Origin: Ceraceosorus guamensis
Lineage: Eukaryota; Basidiomycota; Exobasidiomycetes; Ceraceosorales; Ceraceosoraceae
Assembly: GCF_003144195.1 (NCBI RefSeq)
Contig: NW_020290125.1
Location: 1-30,000 of the forward strand
Direction of reading: 5' to 3'
DNA length: 30,000 nt
The notes beneath the pieces are model-generated. The model had not been told where the DNA came from and ran no database searches. It worked only from the letters and a program-made list of their open reading frames with translations. This document shows, one piece after another, positions 24,609 through 30,000 of the stretch (position 1 is the stretch's first letter; the number at the start of each line of letters is the position of its first letter). Both the position numbers and the translations under genes were made by a program.

Positions 24609-25520
24609 ATGTCGCAACCTCTCTCTGTTCATTCGAAGTCCAATGGCAAATCGCTCTACAAAGACGTACCTCGTCGTTCTTCGCTTCCCCTGCACACAAA
24701 GACTCTCCTCCTCTCCCTCGATGCCGCTCAACGCATCTTATGCGCCAGCGCAGGCTTCCTCTCTTGCTCTCTGGTCGCTGCACCGCTTGTAATCTTGCTG
24801 TGCCTTGCTCCTAGATGCAAAGCGAGGGACTGGATAGTCTGCGAGTTCACACAAGGTGAGTGCCGCCACCTCGTTGCGCGTCCCCATTTCCTCTCATCGA
24901 CGCTCTCACCCCTGCAAAGCCTCTCTCACACACACACGCTCGCACACGCTCACACACACTTAACATTCGCAGTGAGCTGGGATTTCATGGATCAGATCGA
25001 AATTTTCGAGGAGCACGATTTCAGTCGCATGTTTCTACAATGGATCTGCCGCAGTGCAGCAGCTCCTTCTTTCCTACAGAGATGCGTCCTAGGCGCGGGA
25101 CTTTGCCCGACGTTCGCAAGCAGACTGCCGGTGGCTGAAGAGCATGACGAGCATCTCCTTTCGAGCTGCAACGAACAGCAAGAGCAATCGTTGAGAGTTG
25201 CGAGCATCGAAAAAGACGCGAATTTGCTGATTGTTGAAGAAGGAGAAGAGGAGGAGGAGGAAGAGCAGCAGCACAAGCGTGGAGAAATTGCGCCTGCGCT
25301 CCACTCGAATTTCACTATGGATTGTAGCAGGGACCGAATTTCTTCGCGTGAGCCAAGAAGGACGCCTACGGTGGTGCATGACATTGGAGATAGCAGAGAG
25401 GGCAGAAGCACGTCGTGCAGCCGTGCGGAGCGCCGTGCTCCCCGTCCCCACTCTCTTGTCAAGAACGACTCGGGCTTTGCGCTGGAGGTCGATTCGCCCT
25501 GCGCCAAGGCTGTGTCGTAG
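24609..25520 (+). CDS. Unrecognised protein with a hydrophobic segment
   Basis: I do not recognise this family. The ATG at 24609 is the first true ATG of a long open frame. Two exons, 24609-24855 and 24973-25520, joined over a 117-nt intron (GTGAGT donor, CGCAG acceptor) give 264 aa. The intron length is a multiple of three and carries no stop, so retention would give 303 aa. Residues 38-68 (AAQRILCASAGFLSCSLVAAPLVILLCLA) look like one or two membrane segments, and a Cys-containing, partly hydrophobic stretch follows (MFLQWICRSAAAPSFLQRCVLGAGLC). Next comes an acidic run of glutamates and an Arg/Ser-rich C-terminus. Frames on the other strand overlap the C-terminal part, so the 3' end is less certain. 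It converges on the DUF202-type gene, 213 bases away. Confidence 0.5.
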   Translation: MSQPLSVHSKSNGKSLYKDVPRRSSLPLHTKTLLLSLDAAQRILCASAGFLSCSLVAAPLVILLCLAPRCKARDWIVCEFTQGECRHLVARPHFLSSTLSPLQSLSHTHTLAHAHTHLTFAVSWDFMDQIEIFEEHDFSRMFLQWICRSAAAPSFLQRCVLGAGLCPTFASRLPVAEEHDEHLLSSCNEQQEQSLRVASIEKDANLLIVEEGEEEEEEEQQHKRGEIAPALHSNFTMDCSRDRISSREPRRTPTVVHDIGDSREGRSTSCSRAERRAPRPHSLVKNDSGFALEVDSPCAKAVS

Positions 25521-25733
25521 AACGTGCGCGCGTGGGACTCTCGGTGGAAGCTGGTTCCGCCTGTGCTTGTTGGTGCCTATGTATAGATCGTCCTCGACCG
25601 GTATACCCAATAGATGTGAAGTTCAACGCAGGCGATCAGGCAGGGCAATCAGAGAAGCGACTCCCTTGCGCATGTCGTGTTGCACCATGATGAAATCGCA
25701 TGTCGCACAGCATCCTCGATCCAGCGATGCTCG

Positions 25734-26868
25734 TCACGACATGTCCAGAATGAGAGAAAAGAGGGCAACGTAGATGGCGAGTACTAGAACGGTGACGAAA
25801 GCGACTACGCCTCCTGCCGTTCTAAAAATGGGCGAGAGGACGAGAGGAGCGTCTCCACGTGTCCTAGCTGCATTCACCGTTCTGCTCCCTCCTGCCGTCT
25901 GATCAGGAATCTGGAGACCAGCAAAAGATTGGGAGCGTTCGAGCGAAGGCGTAGGTGGGAATCTATCCTCCATCGCGGGTCTTGCTGGCGTAATCGTAGC
26001 CGTGCTACTTGAAGGATCTGATACGTCTCTCGCATTGCTCGTCGTTTCAGCGCGTGGGCATCCAGCTCCTGCGAACTGCGAGAAGGAACTGCTGCCCATC
26101 TCTACGTTGTCGCACTTCTCATTCTGAAGTGCCAAGTTGAATCTGTAAGCTGCAGCGCCTACAAAGATGAGCGCTAGTGTGGTGTACGCCACGCTGTAGG
26201 TAATCGCCAGACGTCGTCGTGGGTGAGCATGAAGTCTCTGACCGGACGTGCGCGTGTGACAAGACAGGTCCGTCTCGGAGACTGTCAGAGGTGACTTACC
26301 CGACGTAGTAGAAGCGTGTCTGGAAGAGACGCAAGATGACGAGCGCGAAAACTAGTTCTCCTAGTGCTGTGCGCATGTAAGCTCCGTCCTGTGCGAGCCG
26401 CAAGATGAGATGGTGGAGGAAGGCGACGCATTGTCGATGAGAGGAGGCTCGAAACTGGTCATGATCGAGGTAGCCGCGCATCTAGCTAACACCTGCACCA
26501 TTTTCCCCATCCCAACATCGAACTCTTCAAACGCACTTTCCCCGCCTGCATCTGAAAGTGAGTACATGAACACTCACAAAGGTCCTCTGAACAGCTCTCA
26601 AATCCTGCAATTCATCGTCTGTAAGATTCTGAATTGTTCTCGACTGTCGATTGGAAGCGCGGATCGAAGCTGAATCTCCGTCTTGGGATCGCAAGGCAAA
26701 AGGCGCGAGGGCAGATTTGGCTGTTGCTCGGCGGTCAGTTGTCGAGTCGAGCTGATTGAGTGATGCGGCTGGATCTGTCTGAGATGCTGCGCTATTGCAA
26801 ATCTCTGGAGCGAGAGAGGGAGCACGCTCGACACTCATGGCAGATAGACCTGGTGCGTCGGTAGTCAT
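25734..26868 (-). CDS. DUF202-type membrane protein
   Basis: Three exons (26868-26578, 26388-26300, 26235-25734) join in frame to 293 aa; introns are 189 and 64 nt. Residues 1-90 are Ser/Ala-rich and look cytosolic. Then comes LQDLRAVQRTFDGAYMRTAL, which matches the pattern of DUF202 proteins, where NxRTFLAWLRTxL-like residues lead into the first membrane helix. Membrane segments lie at about 106-122 (ELVFALVILRLF), about 141-158 (SVAYTTLALIFVGAAAYRF) and near the C-terminus (GGVVAFVTVLVLAIYVALFSLIL). A Ser/Thr/Pro-rich loop of about 100 residues separates the second and third helices; compact DUF202 proteins lack such a loop. The family's function is not established, though the fold is related to the small Vtc1-type membrane proteins. 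Splicing restores RTF/DGAYMRT, which supports the exon calls. It is divergent from GSH2. Confidence 0.7.
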
Positions 26869-27533
26869 GTTCGCAGAACCTATGGTCCCTCACGAATCCT
26901 GGCTAACAGCTCGATCGCGACGTGCGGAGATTGCAAGATCCTCGCTGGTCTTGCTCTTCCTCTTGTCTTGTCGAGTAGGTACGTAGGTGTGCGCATTCAT
27001 GCTTGATGGTGCTCTCGAGAGTCCCGCATTCACACGCTGAATGATCAGCAGAAGGATCAGACAGAGGGGCCTCTTTTCACCTCGGTGAGACTCTTCTCAT
27101 CTTCGAGGCTTGGCTTTTGATGATGGGTCTGTGTGAGCTGCGCTCAAGTCAATCTGTTGGCTGTGATGGTGTTGGGATCAGGACTAGACGTCAAACCCGA
27201 GGCTGACATGACCTTGATCTTCCGCGTCTCGATGGTGCTATGAGTCAGTAGTGAGTGCCGCCTGTGCATGCATGCTCTCGTTCAAAGGTGGGAGAGAGAG
27301 GTCACGTGCTCTGACGCGATCGAGATGGCGGGGCATGCAGCAGGTGCAGGTCAGGTGCGTGACGCGTGCAAGACCGTCCGTCACGAGCTACAGGTCAAGA
27401 GTCTGCTGATGAGTCGTGAGTGTGAGACGGAAAATCAAGCAGCTGCTGTCACCACCTGCTTCAACACCAACACCAAAACCAACACCACACCACAACCTGA
27501 CGCTCGAGCAGATAGCCACGCTCCGCGCTAAGG
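26869..27533. promoter_or_regulatory. Divergent promoter region, DUF202 gene / GSH2
   Basis: These 665 bases hold a TGAGTCA site at 27241-27247, a TGCATGCATGC palindrome at 27265-27275 and a CACGTG at 27303-27308, all within 300 bases of the GSH2 ATG. ACCAACACC/ACAACC repeats lie near 27468-27498. A frame overlapping the 5' part of GSH2 starts at 27416 but does not look like the family. The promoter role is inferred from position. Confidence 0.5.
27241..27247. promoter_or_regulatory. TGAGTCA (AP-1/Gcn4-type) site upstream of GSH2
   Basis: A perfect TGAGTCA lies 287 bases before the GSH2 ATG. Glutathione genes are known targets of AP-1-like oxidative-stress factors (Yap1 class) in fungi, and this is the classical AP-1 sequence. 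Yeast Yap1 itself prefers TTAC-type sites, so the factor cannot be named from the motif. Confidence 0.35.
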
Positions 27534-28247
27534 ATGGTCTCGCTTCCCCATTACCCACCGCGCCTCTCAGAGCAAGGTATCGCCACGCTCTCTCTCGATT
27601 CTCAAGACTATGCCTTTTCTCACAACTTGCAATACCGACCCGTCTCATCGGCGTCAAGTCGAGCTTCAACTTCCGCTCCGAGCACAACATCCACCATTCA
27701 CGCTCCTCATTCGCTCTTGCCCGTCCTTTTCCCTCGACATTTGTTCAACAAAGCTCAGAGGTTGATGAAGGATTATTCGACGCTTTATGCGCGGGTTGCG
27801 AGTGATCAGGAATGGCTCAAAAGCGTATTGTACAAGAGCAAGGAGTTTGATACTTTTGCACAGAGACTTTGGAGTGTGTGGGATGAGAGCGAGGAGCGGG
27901 ACCAGGTACGTCGCTTCTCGGCAGCTGTTCAGGCTTCTTGTGCCACGCTGATCGTAGCCGCGTCCGCTACCGGCTTCTTCTTTTGCCCACTCGCCTTGTT
28001 CGACCCGTGTATGCATACACTCGGCAGCTTCATCTCGGCTTATTTCGATCAGACTATCTGCTGCATGATCCCGCAGCTACGTCGGCGCAGGACCAGGTAG
28101 ACGTGTCAAAGTTGGAACTGAAGCAGGTGGAATTCAACACGATAAGCGCTAGCTTTGGACCTTTGGCGGGCGTCGTCAGCAGATTGCATGCGTGAGTGAA
28201 GCTGCCTTCTGATTACGATTGCGACTGACGGGATATACGAGTGGACT

Positions 28248-28295
<48 letters not shown>

Positions 28296-29673
28296 TGGCG
28301 ACAGGCAGAGCTGCTTGCGAGATCACTTTTGGCTAAATGAAAGTTCGCTTGGTGGCCTGAAACCGCAATACAGACACGCGCAATGGCAGCATCCCGATCT
28401 CTTTCCCGCAAGCGCTACCATACCTCCCAACGAAGCACTCTCCACTCTGGCAGGCGGCCTAGCGGAAGCGCATCGTCTCTACCTGTCCCAGTCTCAGCTA
28501 TCAAGCTCAGTCTCCTCCACCTCCTCATCGCAGCGCGCTCAGACAAGCATCCTGTTCGTGGTGCAAGAAGGCGAAAGAAACGTGTTCGATCAACGTTTTA
28601 TCGAGTGGGAACTAGCTCGAGCTCACGGCATCAGGGTTGTGCGTCGGACATTTGAGGAACTGTCGACCGAAGCAAGGATAGACTCGTTGGGCGCTCTGCA
28701 CGTTCTACAAGCCGACCTGCTCGATCGGCCCATCTCCGACGCCGAACGAACCAAAGAAGCTCAAATTTCCGTAGTCTACTACCGAGCTGGTTATTCTCCC
28801 GATGATTATGTCGACTCGACGGGAGACGAGGAGAAAGCTTGGGCAGTGCGATCAAGGTTGGAAAAGAGCAGGGCTATCAAGTGTCCTACTGTGGCGTTGC
28901 AGATGGCGGGCGCCAAGCGCGTACAACAAGCTCTGTGCGAAAAAGGAGCAGTGGAGAGGTTCTTGCCGGATCTTGCCTCTGCGAGGATCGAAGAGCTTCG
29001 AAGCACGTTTATGGGAATGTGGAACTTTGAACAGACTGATGACGCCGTCTCTACCGAATTCGAATTGGAAGCGCTAAGATTGGCGAGAGAAGAATCGCAC
29101 CGGTTCGTGCTTAAACCGATGAGGGAAGGAGGAGGGAACAATATCTATAGAGATGATATACCCAAAGCTTTGAAAGATGGCCTCAATCCTGCGGCGTATG
29201 TCCTCATGGAACTCATACAGACTCCAAGAGGCGCGAGGAGCTGGATGTTGAGAGCACCACCCGGCGGCACTAGGGATGAAGAAAGCGGCGAGGCGAACCG
29301 GAGTGGCACGAAGGGTGGAGCTGTAGTGGCAGAAGATACGGTCAGCGAATTGGGAACGTACGCTTCGGTCCTTTTCCGCTCTCGATCTCGCTCTGCCGCA
29401 CGCGCGCAAATATCGAAAAGCTTGGATGCAGCTGCTGCTGCTGCTGCGGCGGCAACGGCGGCGGCGGCGGCGGAACAGGCAGAAGAGGGACAGAGTGCGA
29501 GGATGACGCAAGAGGACATGGATAGGGACACGAGCAAGAACAGCAGTAGCAGCAGCGCGGATATCTTGTACATGCAGAATCGGGGTCATTTGATCAGGAC
29601 CAAGGCGAGAGAATCGGATGAGGGCGGTGTGGCCGTCGGATTCAGCGTCATCGATAGTCCGCTGCTCATCTAA
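27534..29673 (+). CDS. GSH2: Glutathione synthetase
   Basis: It joins gamma-glutamylcysteine and glycine with ATP to make glutathione, in the cytosol. Three exons (27534-27905, 28028-28191, 28374-29673) join in frame to 611 aa; introns are 122 and 182 nt. The start at 27534 gives the usual opening, HYPPRLSEQGIATLS. Family blocks: VLFPRHLFNKAQRLMKDYSTLYARVA, LGLFRSDYLLHD, LKQVEFNTISASFG (across exon 2), YYRAGYSP, and the ATP/glycine-rich loop KPMREGGGNNIY at about 427-437. Further blocks are VSELGTYASVLFR and the C-terminal SDEGGVAVGFSVIDS (593-607). It is longer than the usual 470-520 aa because of low-complexity insertions: about 20 residues after LRAPPGG, and about 60 residues (515-574) with an alanine run and a serine run, between LFR and ILYMQNRGHLIRTK. 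Intron 2 contains a 47-base G run. Key motifs are intact, so the enzyme looks functional. Confidence 0.95.
28248..28294 (+). repeat. 47-base poly-G run within GSH2 intron 2
   Basis: Forty-seven uninterrupted G on the coding strand, at 28248-28294, about 55 bases after the donor and 79 before the acceptor. The transcript would carry the G-rich strand, so a stable quadruplex is possible. The exact length is doubtful because assemblies handle such runs badly. Confidence 0.9.
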
Positions 29674-30000
29674 TCCCGCACACACAATCGAAGCACATTC
29701 TTGCCCCATGAGCAAATAGACGGGGGCGAGGGAGGGGGGGGGCGCTCGAAAATGTCAAATTGGAAAAGTTTGACGCCTTCGATTGTTTTGACGATCATTC
29801 TGAAAATCTTCAAGGCCGAGGAAAGGCTTGCGCCAAAAGAAAAGGGGGATGCGTTTGGCGCCCCCCAAGTATTTGAGAGGGATAGAGGTGGAGGGGGATG
29901 TGCGAAGTAAAGTCCAAAAGTGATGCGTAAAGCGCGAGTGCAGTCACGGTATGGGCGGAAGTACGGGGAGGAGGAGGAGAGCACAAGTAGGGGGGGGGGG
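29674..30000. other. GSH2 3' flank to window edge
   Basis: These 327 bases hold no convincing frame. There are G runs of nine at 29734-29742 and of at least eleven from 29990 to the window end, and the last run may continue. The long GSH2 intronic G run therefore has smaller relatives nearby. Confidence 0.5.

Noticed and set aside
28219-28320. Open frame translating the G run as polyglycine fused to GSH2
   Set aside because: The frame is open only because GGG repeats have no stops. Splicing from 28191 to 28374 joins VSRLH to AHAQWQHPD and matches the enzyme, so the run is intronic.

Overview
The window looks like nuclear DNA of a basidiomycete fungus, most likely a smut relative (Ustilaginomycotina). 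The genes are fungal (SEC65/SRP19, MSM1, SER3/SER33, PRP43, a probable RRN6, GSH2). They are cut by short introns of about 60-230 nt, mostly with GTGAGT-like donors and pyrimidine-rich acceptors. Intergenic DNA carries CACGTG/ATTCACG motifs. The rank below subphylum, and the subphylum itself, are inferences.

Layout. 1-2085: sparse DNA with one candidate small secreted protein (1067-1526, +). 2086-2604 (-): a small membrane protein resembling a complex I accessory subunit, divergent from SEC65 (3236-4504, +), the SRP19-type subunit of the signal recognition particle. SEC65 converges on MSM1 (4905-7859, -), a mitochondrial-type methionyl-tRNA synthetase with 7 exons. MSM1 diverges, across about 1.5 kb, from a D-3-phosphoglycerate dehydrogenase (9368-10979, +). 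Next is PRP43 (12156-15556, +), a DEAH-box helicase with 8 exons, converging on a protein resembling an RPA-interacting protein (16476-17573, -). That gene diverges from a large probable RRN6-like Pol I initiation factor (18708-23389, +). Then come an unrecognised membrane protein (24609-25520, +), a DUF202-type membrane protein (25734-26868, -) and glutathione synthetase GSH2 (27534-29673, +).

Reading frame is kept across all internal exon joins proposed here, and for the recognised enzymes the joins restore conserved motifs. The genes are unrelated housekeeping functions in alternating divergent and convergent pairs. I see no gene cluster, transposon, virus-like element, CRISPR array, tRNA or rRNA.

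I found no convincing undescribed system. The most interesting signals are small: a 47-base G run inside a GSH2 intron, a family of ATTCACGTGA-like motifs shared between promoters, four intergenic CATGCATG palindromes, TGAGTCA sites upstream of the serine and glutathione genes, and a low-complexity insertion in glutathione synthetase.
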